The position numbers were made by a program, and so were the translations under genes. Source: Thiomicrorhabdus sp. Kp2 (GTDB lineage: Bacteria; Pseudomonadota; Gammaproteobacteria; Thiomicrospirales; Thiomicrospiraceae). From it: DNA of 64,000 bases. The notes under the pieces were generated by a model, which was not told where the DNA came from, did no database searches, and saw only the letters and a program-made list of their open reading frames with translations. Below, in pieces: positions 43,291 to 52,803 of this stretch (the first letter of the stretch is position 1; each line of letters opens with the position of its first letter). The DNA lies in NCBI RefSeq assembly GCF_000478585.1, contig NZ_ARWI01000001.1, positions 1,364,001 to 1,428,000 of the forward strand. The letters are read 5' to 3'.

Positions 43291-45507
43291 ATGTCTGATT
43301 TAATTTCTTTACGAAAACAGTTACACAAGCAAATGCACCGACAACTGGTTATATTAAGCGGTTCTGAGTCGTGGCAAAAAAACCAATTAGAGGCACTTTA
43401 TCAAAGTGATGAATGCGTTTTTTGGGTCTCTTCAAAAGTCGAGGTTGCATACGATTCACAGTCGAAGATTCCTCATCCATTTTCTGATTTGAATTATGAG
43501 TTTATTGAGGCTAAGCGCCTACCTTACTTCCTAGGGCAAGAGATATCAGGTGCGGTTATTGATGTAAAACAAGGCATGAGTGCCGATTCTTTAGGCATTG
43601 TTTCAGGGATGATTAAAGCAGGTGGTCTGTTAATTTTACTCACCCCTGATGTTGATGAATGGAAAAATCTCGTTAACCCTGAAAACAGTCGATTTTTAAA
43701 TACACCACTTACGATTGAGCAAGCAAACTCAGGTTTTACACACCATCTAATTGCTCGCTGGCAACAGAGCAATGCCATCTGGCTTGAAGAGAATCATCCT
43801 CAACCTGTTTTTTGTGATTCACAAGACAATACGACTGAAAAAACCGTCATTGAGCTGCCAACCCATGATCAACAAGAGGCAATTAAAAGTATTCAAAATG
43901 TGGCATTTGGTCACCGTAAACGTCCATTAGTGATTACCGCAGATAGAGGCCGAGGTAAAAGCAGTGTGTTAGGCATGGCGGCCGTCGAGTGTTTAGTTAA
44001 GGGTAAAACACAGATTGCAATTACGGCGAATCGTCTTGATCAAGCAAAAGCAGCCTTTAAACACGCCATTCAATCACTTGAGATTTTAGTTAAAGAGGGT
44101 GTTGAGCTTGAGATTGTGACCAACAAACCAGGCCTGGTAGAATTTAATTACCAAAATCAACTCAAAAGTATTCAATTTTTTGCACCAGATGCGTTAATCC
44201 TTAACCCAAGTTCGGCAGATCTGCTGTTTGTAGATGAAGCCGCACACTTACCCACCCCCGTATTAATCGAACTCTTACTGCGCCATCATAGAATGGTTTT
44301 TGCGACCACATCACATGGCTACGAAGGTTCTGGCAGGGGCTTTGAACTCCGCTTTAAAAAACAATTAAACGTGCATACGCCCGACTGGAAAAGCTGTTGT
44401 TTGCTTCAACCCATTAGGTGGGCAGCAAACGACCCTTTAGAAGAAGCGATGAATGACGCCTTACTGCTTGATGCTGAAATCACAACCATTGAAGAAGAAA
44501 TGGCTGAAAAGCTAAATACTGACAAGCTCATCTATGAACAAGTTAGTGCTCAGCAACTTCTTGAAAACCCCGATTTAATGCGTTCTCTGTTTGGCTTACT
44601 CGTTCAAGCACATTATCAAACCAGTCCAAATGATCTTCAGCAACTCTTAAATGCCCCCAATATCAAAATCTTTGCCGCTAGCAGGGCTAACAATCAACTG
44701 ACCGAAATACTTGGAGCAGTATTATGCATTGAAGAGGGTAAAATCAATCCAGGAGTTAATAGAGTTCACGGTCATTTAGTACCTCAATTACTCACAAAAC
44801 ACTATGCTCAAAAAGACTTTTTAATGCTTTCTACCCTGCGTATTATGCGTATCGCTGTACATCCAAAATGCCAACGCAGGGGTATGGGTAAACAGCTAAT
44901 AGAGCATATTGAACGTACCGCCATTTTGAATCGAATTGACTATCTCAGCAGTAGTTTTGGCTCGAGTGATGAATTATTACCATTTTGGTTTGAACAACAA
45001 TTCTGGCCGCTTCACGTAGGCGTTAAACGAGATAAAGCCAGCGGCTCTCATAATTTGGTGGTTGCCAAACCGCTAACCGCGATGGCAAGGCAAGCGCTTT
45101 CACTTGTTCAGAATCGTTTTCAAGAACAGTTCCCACATCTATTGCTCGAATCGCTACCCCACTTACCTGCCACACAAGTTTGGCCAATCGTGCAAACTTT
45201 CCGTTTTAAGAAACGAAACCTGGGGTGTGAAAAAGCGCTGGCTCATTACCAAAATGGCTCAAGACCTTATGAATCAATTAGCCATAAATTATGGGAATGG
45301 AGCTTACAGTGTGCCGCTAAGGTACAGCAATCTTCAACGACTGAACAAGCCATCTGGTGCGACAAAATCCTTAAGAAACAGAGTTGGCAAGACGTGGCTC
45401 ACCAACACCATTTGGCTGGTCGAAAAGGCGTTGAAGACAAGCTAAAAAATACGATTAATGATTGGATAACCTCATCACCGACCGTTCCTTTTAAACGCCA
45501 TTTATAA
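43291..45507 (+). CDS. tmcA: tRNA(Met) cytidine acetyltransferase TmcA
   Basis: TmcA makes ac4C at position 34 of elongator tRNA-Met, using ATP and acetyl-CoA. The 738-aa protein has an N-terminal DUF1726 region, a helicase-like ATPase with TADRGRGKSS (Walker A) and FVDEAAHLP, and a GNAT acetyltransferase domain with RIAVHPKCQRRGMGKQL. A C-terminal tRNA-binding part follows. A CAGGCCTG palindrome encodes KPGLVE between Walker A and Walker B. It is convergent with purU. Confidence 0.95.
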   Translation: MSDLISLRKQLHKQMHRQLVILSGSESWQKNQLEALYQSDECVFWVSSKVEVAYDSQSKIPHPFSDLNYEFIEAKRLPYFLGQEISGAVIDVKQGMSADSLGIVSGMIKAGGLLILLTPDVDEWKNLVNPENSRFLNTPLTIEQANSGFTHHLIARWQQSNAIWLEENHPQPVFCDSQDNTTEKTVIELPTHDQQEAIKSIQNVAFGHRKRPLVITADRGRGKSSVLGMAAVECLVKGKTQIAITANRLDQAKAAFKHAIQSLEILVKEGVELEIVTNKPGLVEFNYQNQLKSIQFFAPDALILNPSSADLLFVDEAAHLPTPVLIELLLRHHRMVFATTSHGYEGSGRGFELRFKKQLNVHTPDWKSCCLLQPIRWAANDPLEEAMNDALLLDAEITTIEEEMAEKLNTDKLIYEQVSAQQLLENPDLMRSLFGLLVQAHYQTSPNDLQQLLNAPNIKIFAASRANNQLTEILGAVLCIEEGKINPGVNRVHGHLVPQLLTKHYAQKDFLMLSTLRIMRIAVHPKCQRRGMGKQLIEHIERTAILNRIDYLSSSFGSSDELLPFWFEQQFWPLHVGVKRDKASGSHNLVVAKPLTAMARQALSLVQNRFQEQFPHLLLESLPHLPATQVWPIVQTFRFKKRNLGCEKALAHYQNGSRPYESISHKLWEWSLQCAAKVQQSSTTEQAIWCDKILKKQSWQDVAHQHHLAGRKGVEDKLKNTINDWITSSPTVPFKRHL

Positions 45508-45540
45508 AAAAACCGATGTCATTCATCTACATCGGTTCTC
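45508..45540 (-). terminator. Intrinsic terminator of purU
   Basis: AACCGATGT and ACATCGGTT form a stem, followed on the minus strand by a run of seven T. It may also stop tmcA transcripts, though the T-run on that side is poor. Confidence 0.8.
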
Positions 45541-45562
45541 ATCCTTAAAGCCTTCCCTGCCA

Positions 45563-45582
45563 AGTTACCAGGCCTGGTAACT
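45563..45582. repeat. ACCAGGCCTGGT palindrome between convergent genes
   Basis: A 20-bp perfect palindrome (AGTT/AACT arms around ACCAGGCCTGGT) between the 3' ends of tmcA and purU. Confidence 0.9.
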
Positions 45583-45600
45583 CGTAAGCTCTCTCAAGCT

Positions 45601-46458
45601 TTAGGCGTCAAATACCACTGTTTTATTGCCGTGAATTAACACTCGGTCTTCTAAGTGGTAACGTAAACCACGAGCCAATACCGTTTTTTCTACGTCACGT
45701 CCTAAACGTTTCATATCATCAATGGTTTGTGAGTGGCTAATACGAATCACGTCTTGTTCAATAATTGGCCCTTCATCTAAATCTTGGGTCACGTAGTGAC
45801 AAGTCGCACCAATCAACTTAACCCCACGTTCATTCGCTTGATGGTAGGGTTTTGCACCCACAAATGACGGTAAAAAGCTGTGGTGAATATTAATAACCTG
45901 ACCCGCATAATCGGCACACATTTGTGGTGGTAAAATTTGCATATAACGTGCCAGCACAATCATGTCCGCACCATATTGTTGAACTAGGGCTTCTGTTTCT
46001 GCAAAGGCTTGTGGCTTAGTGTCTGGGGTCACTGGTACATGGTGAAAGGGAACTTTGTACCATTCAACCATTGAGCGCAAATCATCGTGATTAGCGATGA
46101 CACAAACCACCTCCCCTGGGAGTTCACTCTCATGCCATCTATGCAGTAAATCCGCTAAACAGTGTGACTCTTTGGAAGCAAATAAGGCAATCTTTTTAGG
46201 TTTGTTTGAATCAGAGATATACCACTCCATCTCAAATTCATTTGCCACGGTTTGAAAACCCGCTTCAAACTCATTGAGCGAGACCTTTAACGAGCTAGCT
46301 CGAATCTCATGGCGCATAAAGAACCAGCCATTATTTGCATCTGTATGGTGATTGGCTTCTACAATTGAACCGCCCTGCTGGGCAATATATTCCGCAACTT
46401 TGGCAACAATCCCAACTTGATCAGGACACGAAATAACTAACCGATATACATGACTCAT
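45601..46458 (-). CDS. purU: Formyltetrahydrofolate deformylase
   Basis: PurU releases formate from 10-formyl-THF. The 285-aa protein has an N-terminal ACT domain (about 5-85, CPDQVGIVAKVAEYI) and a formyltransferase-fold domain with VINIHHSFLPSFVGAKPYHQA and GATCHYVTQDLDEGP, including the conserved His and Asp. Standard length. It stands alone, with a ribosome site AAGGAATT before the ATG. Confidence 0.95.
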   Translation of the reverse strand: MSHVYRLVISCPDQVGIVAKVAEYIAQQGGSIVEANHHTDANNGWFFMRHEIRASSLKVSLNEFEAGFQTVANEFEMEWYISDSNKPKKIALFASKESHCLADLLHRWHESELPGEVVCVIANHDDLRSMVEWYKVPFHHVPVTPDTKPQAFAETEALVQQYGADMIVLARYMQILPPQMCADYAGQVINIHHSFLPSFVGAKPYHQANERGVKLIGATCHYVTQDLDEGPIIEQDVIRISHSQTIDDMKRLGRDVEKTVLARGLRYHLEDRVLIHGNKTVVFDA

Positions 46459-46703
46459 ACTGCTTGAATTCCTTAAATATTCATTTGATTAAGACTGTGA
46501 CTAATAATACCAAACTGTTTAAATAAAAAGTATCTATCTATTATTGAGATGATATAGATAAAAAACCACTGCAACATCGATATTTATAAAGATTCTCTTC
46601 CGTTTACACTGTTCAAATTCGTTATAATTTCATAATCCTATTAAAGCGGTATTTACACCGTATTGAAATACATTAAACTCTTTATACCAAGGTTCTTCAT
46701 TTT

Positions 46704-47525
46704 ATGAAAATCGTCTCATTTAATACCAACAGCGTGCGCTTACGCCTGCACCAACTTCAAGCACTGACCGAGCAAATTTCACCCGATATTATTGGTTTAC
46801 AAGAAACCAAGGTACAAGATCATGAGTTTCCAATGGCGGATATTGAAGCCATGGGTTACAACGCTATTTTTGCTGGGCAAAAAACTCACTATGGTGTGGC
46901 ACTGCTTTACCGTAAAGGCATTGAACTTGTTGACTCACAACTCGGCTGGAAAACCGACGATGAAACCGCTCAAAAACGAATGGTTATTGGTGATTTTAAA
47001 CTTGAAAATGGTGAAACCGTAAGGGTCGTGAATGGCTATTTCCCCCAGGGAGAAAGTCGTGACCATCCTGTTAAATTTCCTGCTAAAGAGAAGTTTTATC
47101 AGGATTTAATGAGCTATTTACATGAAGAGTGTGATCCAAATCAGCATTTAGCGGTAATTGGTGATTTTAATATTTCACCAACCGATTTAGACATTGGTAT
47201 TGGTGAACCGAATCGAAAACGTTGGTTGCGTGATGGTAAAACCAGCTTTTTACCAGAAGAGCGCGAATGGTGGCAAACGCTTTTAAACTGGGGATTGGTT
47301 GATACATTTAGAACCGTGCACCCAGAAAAGGATGATGTTTTTAGCTGGTTTGATTATCGCTCAAAAGGCTTTGATAGAGAACCAAGAAGAGGTCTACGAA
47401 TTGATACCGTTCTTGCGACACCTTCTCTTAATGAGAAAGCGGTTGATAGCCGTGTTAGTTATGAGGTTCGTGCTATGGAAAAACCTTCTGACCATGCACC
47501 CGTTTGGACTGAATTTAAATTTTAA
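46704..47525 (+). CDS. xthA: Exodeoxyribonuclease III
   Basis: This AP endonuclease / 3'-5' exonuclease of base-excision repair has 273 aa. It carries FNTNSVRLRLHQL, the catalytic glutamate in LQETKVQ, GDFNISPTDLD (metal/catalytic D and N) and the terminal SDHAPVW. Standard length. A flavin reductase gene follows after 51 bp on the same strand. Confidence 0.92.
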   Translation: MKIVSFNTNSVRLRLHQLQALTEQISPDIIGLQETKVQDHEFPMADIEAMGYNAIFAGQKTHYGVALLYRKGIELVDSQLGWKTDDETAQKRMVIGDFKLENGETVRVVNGYFPQGESRDHPVKFPAKEKFYQDLMSYLHEECDPNQHLAVIGDFNISPTDLDIGIGEPNRKRWLRDGKTSFLPEEREWWQTLLNWGLVDTFRTVHPEKDDVFSWFDYRSKGFDREPRRGLRIDTVLATPSLNEKAVDSRVSYEVRAMEKPSDHAPVWTEFKF

Positions 47526-47576
47526 ATTGAGACTTTTAAATAAAAAGCTTCTCAAAATACAACTTTTGGAAACCCC

Positions 47577-48263
47577 ATGTCTTCACTTGAAAACACCCAT
47601 GTATTAAAAGTCGTGCAAACGAATCAACTTGCACCGCAAATTATTCAACTTTTACTAAAGCCTGAACATCCTATTCAATACACATCTGGTGATTACATTA
47701 TGCTCGGGTTTGATACAGAAGAGCTCAAACCTTTCTCAATTGCAGATGCTCCACGTGAAGACGGATTGATTGAATGCCATATTCGTAATCAGCTTAATAA
47801 TGATTGGATGGAAAAACTGTGTTCTGTTTCGGCGGGTGACACACTGGTTATGCAGGGTCCTAAGGCACAAATGAGCCTGCACCCAGCCCATGAAGCGATT
47901 ATTTTTGTGGCTGGCGGTACTGGGTTTGCACCCATGCGTGCTTTATTAGTAGAAGCTTTACGTCAACATGTTGCAGTGCCAATCACTTTTTACTGGGGCG
48001 CACGTTCCCCTGATGAACTTTACATGCACGAATGGATGGTTGATTTAGTCCAAAAACATGGCAATATTGATTACATTCCCGTTATTTCAGACAATACCGA
48101 AGGATGGCAAGGTCAAACTGGGCTCGTTCACAATACGGTCTTAAAAGACCATCCTTCTTTAGATAAAACCACACTTTATATGTGCGGCCCATGGCCAATG
48201 ATTCAAACTGCTAAAGAAGCTTTTCTTGCCGTTGGGCTGCATGAAAACAAGTTAATTCACTAA
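47577..48263 (+). CDS. NAD(P)H-flavin reductase (Fre/LuxG-like)
   Basis: This 228-aa ferredoxin-reductase-fold protein has KPFSIADAP (RxYS-type flavin site, with an altered first residue), the NAD-binding FVAGGTGFAPMRALL and the C-terminal YMCGPWPM. It lacks the C-terminal 2Fe-2S domain, so it resembles Fre/UbiB-type flavin reductases supplying reduced flavin to other enzymes. It may be cotranscribed with the exonuclease gene. Confidence 0.87.
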   Translation: MSSLENTHVLKVVQTNQLAPQIIQLLLKPEHPIQYTSGDYIMLGFDTEELKPFSIADAPREDGLIECHIRNQLNNDWMEKLCSVSAGDTLVMQGPKAQMSLHPAHEAIIFVAGGTGFAPMRALLVEALRQHVAVPITFYWGARSPDELYMHEWMVDLVQKHGNIDYIPVISDNTEGWQGQTGLVHNTVLKDHPSLDKTTLYMCGPWPMIQTAKEAFLAVGLHENKLIH

Positions 48264-48412
48264 ATAAATTCAGGCCGTTTTAAAATAGGCTTGCTATGAT
48301 TTTAGACCTCAAGAATACGTTAATACCCTTATTAATTTATTGATTACCAATAGATAAATTTCCCGCTACGGGCTAGTCTATAATGCAAAGGTGAAAAAAC
48401 TAAAAGACGATC

Positions 48413-49768
48413 ATGGCAAAAGTAAACTTTAAACAATACACATTTAAATCTGTACTTCTAAACCAGCTATTTATTGCAATTGCTGTTGCTTTTGCAATTA
48501 GTTTACCGCTCACAGGTATCCCCGCCTATTTTGCACTTAATCACACCATAAACTCAGACATAGAGACCCTAGAAAAAGAGAGTTACGACTCTGTTAACGA
48601 GCATCTAAATACGGGCTGGCAGCCTTATAATATTGATAAAGTTTATCAACAATTGCGTGAAAGAATGCCTGGTGCCGCTCTATTTCTTCAAAAAGCGCCG
48701 CAATTTTTAGACCCTGATGAAGATGACATTGTTGACCCATCGACACCAACAACAGCCACCTTTAAACGTTTAATAGAAGACGTACAACGTAACGAGCGCC
48801 TCATTGTTGAAACAAATATTCTCAACAGTACCATCAACGCAGCTATTCCTATTAAGTTTCAAAACCAATGCTTGGTATGCCACTCACAAGAAGTTAAAAC
48901 GGGTGCAATCTATGCTGGGGCTTTAGCTGGAACAATGGTATTACAAGTGCCCATGTCGATAAACCAAATTTCTGCTACTTCAACAATTGGGTTTTTTCTA
49001 GCCTTTCTCTTGATCTTTATCGCGGTTGCCACAGTGATTACCAACAAATTGATACAAACCAATTTATTGGTTCCTCTAGCGGGCTTAAATGAACGTGTAA
49101 AACGCCTTCGATTAAGTAGCCACGAACAACACATTGACTGGCAAAGAACGCCTCAAATGATGGTTGAAATAGATCAAATTGATGAAAGCATTTCTCAACA
49201 TATTCAAACAATACATGGAATCTATGACAAATTAGATGCTTTAGTGGTCACTGAACATGAGACAGGTTTATTTCATAAAGAGCGCTTTAACGAAGTAATT
49301 CGCTATGAGCTTTTTAGAAGCCATCGCTACCAACACCCTTTCTCGTTACTGCTCATTAAACTCGTAAGCGTTAAAATACTGAACGCCACCGCTAAGAACA
49401 TTGAAGCAGAAGAGCCAGGTTCTAAATACATGGTATTTGGTCAAATTCTTCACAACGATACCCGTGAAACCGATATGGCATTCCGTTTAGAAGAGCATAT
49501 TTTTGCCATCGTAGCCCCTGAGACAGACGAGGCAGGCGCTGAGGTTGTCAAAAAAGATATTTATCACCGACTCATTAACAGTGAAATCCCTGCTGACATC
49601 CAACGCTCTATCGCCCGTCCAGAATACGAATTTACCATTCAAATGGGCCACTCAACCTACCAAGGTGATGACTCAACGGCTAAGGATCTTCTTAAAGCAG
49701 CAGTTGCCTCTATGAGAGAATCTGAAGAGCAAGTCGGACGTTACCCTCCCCTTACCGATAATGGCTAG
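48413..49768 (+). CDS. Membrane sensor with heme motif and degenerate GGDEF domain
   Basis: The 451-aa protein has TM1 (about 15-42), a periplasmic domain containing a c-type heme attachment motif C153-LVC-H157, TM2 (about 180-205) and a HAMP-like linker. A cytoplasmic domain follows, starting EHETGLFHKERFNEVI as GGDEF domains do. The GGDEF signature itself is replaced (RLEEH), so it is probably catalytically inactive and may bind or regulate partners. The DUF3365-like heme sensing module suggests redox or gas sensing. A terminator follows. Confidence 0.82.
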   Translation: MAKVNFKQYTFKSVLLNQLFIAIAVAFAISLPLTGIPAYFALNHTINSDIETLEKESYDSVNEHLNTGWQPYNIDKVYQQLRERMPGAALFLQKAPQFLDPDEDDIVDPSTPTTATFKRLIEDVQRNERLIVETNILNSTINAAIPIKFQNQCLVCHSQEVKTGAIYAGALAGTMVLQVPMSINQISATSTIGFFLAFLLIFIAVATVITNKLIQTNLLVPLAGLNERVKRLRLSSHEQHIDWQRTPQMMVEIDQIDESISQHIQTIHGIYDKLDALVVTEHETGLFHKERFNEVIRYELFRSHRYQHPFSLLLIKLVSVKILNATAKNIEAEEPGSKYMVFGQILHNDTRETDMAFRLEEHIFAIVAPETDEAGAEVVKKDIYHRLINSEIPADIQRSIARPEYEFTIQMGHSTYQGDDSTAKDLLKAAVASMRESEEQVGRYPPLTDNG

Positions 49769-49833
49769 ACAATCTGTCTTCTTAGGCTGAATCTTTCTAA
49801 GATGAATAGTCATTTCTAGCAAGAATCAATGCA

Positions 49834-49867
49834 AACCAACCCTATAAGATTATTAAGGTTGGTTTTT
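49834..49867 (+). terminator. Intrinsic terminator of the heme-motif sensor
   Basis: AACCAACC and GGTTGGTT pair across a 15-nt loop and are followed by TTTTA on the plus strand. Confidence 0.7.
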
Positions 49868-49920
49868 ATACTCTGGTCATTTCATTCTATATAACTTGGT
49901 TAAGAAGATAACATGGATTC

Positions 49921-49934
49921 TACCAGGCCTGGTA
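49921..49934. repeat. ACCAGGCCTGGT palindrome between convergent genes
   Basis: A full 14-bp copy between the sensor gene and hemY, which are convergent. Confidence 0.9.
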
Positions 49935-50005
49935 AATAGAGCATTTTTGACATTAGCGATAAAAAATGGGGAAGCAAATCTAAGCTTTCCCGTTAGTCTG
50001 GTAAG

Positions 50006-51181
50006 TTATTTATTTTCTAGCTGTAATATCGCTTCTTTATAGGTGAGCGCTGCTTGGTTATCTTTACCTTCGGCCTCATAGCATTGAGCAAGCGCATGAA
50101 AGGTTTCAACCTCTGCACGCAGCTGTAAACTCTGTTTTAAATAGCTCTGCCCTAAACCCCATAATTGACTTTTACAGGCTAATCGACCAAGGGTTAATAA
50201 CAGTATTGGATTATTATCCCCTTGCGCTGAACGCCACTTTTCCGCCACTTTTAAGCGCTCAAAAGCGGGGCCTAAGCTCAATCGTCCATACTGGTACACT
50301 AAACGATCATTCCATTGCTTATTAATGGCTTTTTCAAGTAAAGACTCTAATGTTACCTCTTGCCCCCAACCCATTCTCTGCTCTGCATATTCAGCTAATA
50401 ATTCCGCTGATAGGTGTTGTTTTTTTGTTAAAGATTTCCAAATCGTATCCAGCTCAATTTCATCACTCGCTGAGGCAAGCTTACCTGCCCAATAACTTTG
50501 TTCTAACGCAAAATAAGCCGCACTATCTAATGCACGGGTACTCTTAATTAAAGGCAAAATATCCGCCAAGGTTTCCCAATAACCCAACTTGCGCAGTCCT
50601 ACTGCGTATTCTGACAGGATCGTTGGATTTTTAGGCTGCTGCTCATGTAATGTCTGTAAAATGGCCAAAGCCATTTCTGGCTTATCTTCAGACAGCAATC
50701 TCGCCTCAACCAAACCTATAGTGATATATTCTTCTGGATAAATATCTCTTGCCTGTGACAAGTATTGATCACGGCGCTCATAAGCCTGTTGATTATGCGC
50801 CATCTTGGCCGCACTTAAATAATGAACCAGGCCTGCCTCACTGTTTTTGGCACTTTTAATCAACTGTTTTTCGGCTTTATGCCAATCACCATATTCAAGT
50901 GCAATCATTCCTTTGGCCATGGCTGTTTCAGCTTTACTGTATTGGCGTATTCTACGTCGTCGCTTCCAGAACATCGGTAAATGCCAAATATTCAGCATGA
51001 GCCTAATCACGCCATAAGCAGCCACAAAACCAATCAAAATAGCGGCTATTAAGAAGCTAACACTGGTCTCAACAACCCAGTCACCCCAAACCATAGCAAC
51101 TTGTCCGTTATCATATAAAAGCATCGTTGCCAAACTGGTCGTAAACAAAAACACAAATGCTAAAATGACGATGAGTCTCAT
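50006..51181 (-). CDS. hemY: HemY-like TPR membrane protein
   Basis: This 391-aa inner-membrane protein has two N-terminal TMs (about 5-25 and 40-62) and then TPR-like helical repeats that should face the cytoplasm, as in the proteobacterial HemY_N family. It is not the protoporphyrinogen oxidase of Gram-positives. It is thought to influence late heme synthesis, but its biochemical role is not settled. It follows hemX after 39 bp in the hemCDXY cluster. One CAGGCCTG palindrome occurs within it. Confidence 0.88.
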   Translation of the reverse strand: MRLIVILAFVFLFTTSLATMLLYDNGQVAMVWGDWVVETSVSFLIAAILIGFVAAYGVIRLMLNIWHLPMFWKRRRRIRQYSKAETAMAKGMIALEYGDWHKAEKQLIKSAKNSEAGLVHYLSAAKMAHNQQAYERRDQYLSQARDIYPEEYITIGLVEARLLSEDKPEMALAILQTLHEQQPKNPTILSEYAVGLRKLGYWETLADILPLIKSTRALDSAAYFALEQSYWAGKLASASDEIELDTIWKSLTKKQHLSAELLAEYAEQRMGWGQEVTLESLLEKAINKQWNDRLVYQYGRLSLGPAFERLKVAEKWRSAQGDNNPILLLTLGRLACKSQLWGLGQSYLKQSLQLRAEVETFHALAQCYEAEGKDNQAALTYKEAILQLENK

Positions 51182-51220
51182 AATGGGTAATGCTCTCTAT
51201 TTAAGATGAAGCCAAACGGT

Positions 51221-52708
51221 TTATTGTTTTTCAATGGCTTCGTCCAACTGCATAATGGATAAGGTTCTTTTGCTTGCAAATTCGATATTCTCAAATGGCT
51301 CTAATAACAGATTAAACTCTGAAAATTCTTTGGCGTAATGGCGCTGAATAAAGAGTTTGATATCATTGCTTGACTGTTTAACCGCTTTAACCGACTGGGT
51401 TTGCAACCCCCAATCTAAACGGTTGACTAAGAGTGCGAGTCGTTGGTTCAGTACGTCATTCATTAGTAAACCGTCCACATCAGTTGCGTCATCATCAGAA
51501 CGTTTTTTTACCGTAATCATTTGGCTAAAACGTTCTAATAGTGCATTTAGCCCTTCTGGCTCAGGTTTTGCATTTATATTAGCTGAATCGATTTGGGCAA
51601 TTTTGTCTGCGGTTAAACCATTTATGGCTGCTTTAAGAGCGTTTGTATCAGGCAACGGATTATTGAGTTGTGCGTCTTCTAGCTGTTTTAAATAACCTAA
51701 ATCTTGGCCAATCAATCTAGCAAGTTGGGTTGTGTACTTAAAATCACTCAAGCTGACCGCTTGTTCAAGCGCTAGCAGTTGTTGCGTTGTCTCATCGGTA
51801 CGGCCATTTAATATCCACTGTGTATTCACCTCCACAATCCATTGTTGAATTTGTAAGCTATCCAATGGCATATCAAGCTTTAATAACGGAGGTTGTTTGA
51901 TTAACACTTCTTGTTCCGATTTAAACGCAAATAACTCTTTCAGCTTATCGCCAAAGCCATTAATTTTCGCCTGTAGTTTAGCCTCAATGTTCTTAAGTGC
52001 TTCAATTTGCTCGTGGGTTGGCTCTAAATTATCCTGGGCATCATTGGCCATTTCATTCAGCTGCGACAACGCCTGACTTGCCTGACTGGCAGCATTGCCC
52101 GATAGAGAAGTGAGTTTTTCTTGAAGAAGCGCAATTTGTTGCTGAACTTGTTGTTCCAAGGCGCTTAAATCCGTTTGACTAATTGAGGATGAGCTGCTCT
52201 CTTTTGATTCTAAAGACAAATCGGCAACCGCTTTAGCAATCTGTGCATTGATGAGCTGTTCTACATCTGTTTCTTGCTTTTGAATACGAAGATTTAAATC
52301 AATATTATCTTGTTTTAACTGTGCCAGTTCAGATTGCAGGTCATTGATTTTTTGAACTTGCCAGTCCATATTTGGGCGTGTAAAAAACAGCACGGCAGCA
52401 ACCATTAAAAACAGTAACAGCCAAAGAACATAACCTCGGTATTTAGTAAAAAACTTGCTCGATTTAGGTAAGTCTTTAGTGTCTTCTTTCAAATCAATAC
52501 CCTCAGAGATAGGTGCTTGTGGATCAATTCCATCACCAATAATATTAACATCGTCGTCATTTAACAGGGAGTCATCACCAGAATTCATCTTCTGCTGTTT
52601 TTCTTGAGAATAGGCTTTACCACGCTCTATTTTCTCATCAATACTACCACTGATGATCTCACCATCGACAATACGATGTTCTGCATTTGGTTTTATACGT
52701 TTAGACAT
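51221..52708 (-). CDS. hemX: HemX-family membrane protein
   Basis: The 495-aa protein has an acidic cytoplasmic N-terminus (about 90 residues), one TM (about 92-110), a coiled coil (about 117-260, Gln/Glu/Leu-rich) and a helical periplasmic domain. Databases often call it uroporphyrinogen-III C-methyltransferase, but it has no SAM-binding domain, so that name is misleading. Its place between hemD and hemY is the usual gammaproteobacterial order. Length is somewhat above average because of the N-terminus. Confidence 0.87.
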   Translation of the reverse strand: MSKRIKPNAEHRIVDGEIISGSIDEKIERGKAYSQEKQQKMNSGDDSLLNDDDVNIIGDGIDPQAPISEGIDLKEDTKDLPKSSKFFTKYRGYVLWLLLFLMVAAVLFFTRPNMDWQVQKINDLQSELAQLKQDNIDLNLRIQKQETDVEQLINAQIAKAVADLSLESKESSSSSISQTDLSALEQQVQQQIALLQEKLTSLSGNAASQASQALSQLNEMANDAQDNLEPTHEQIEALKNIEAKLQAKINGFGDKLKELFAFKSEQEVLIKQPPLLKLDMPLDSLQIQQWIVEVNTQWILNGRTDETTQQLLALEQAVSLSDFKYTTQLARLIGQDLGYLKQLEDAQLNNPLPDTNALKAAINGLTADKIAQIDSANINAKPEPEGLNALLERFSQMITVKKRSDDDATDVDGLLMNDVLNQRLALLVNRLDWGLQTQSVKAVKQSSNDIKLFIQRHYAKEFSEFNLLLEPFENIEFASKRTLSIMQLDEAIEKQ

Positions 52709-52803
52709 CTTTTCACCTAAATAAAACGTTTTAACACGCTTTTTATCTATCGCTCTTTATCTATCTAAAGGTAGCCTCTGTAAAAGGCTTCTTTAACAGA
52801 AAA

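Noticed and set aside
51221-52708. Uroporphyrinogen-III methyltransferase activity for HemX
   Set aside because: The common database name is not supported: there is no SAM-binding methyltransferase domain, only a TM, a coiled coil and a helical domain.
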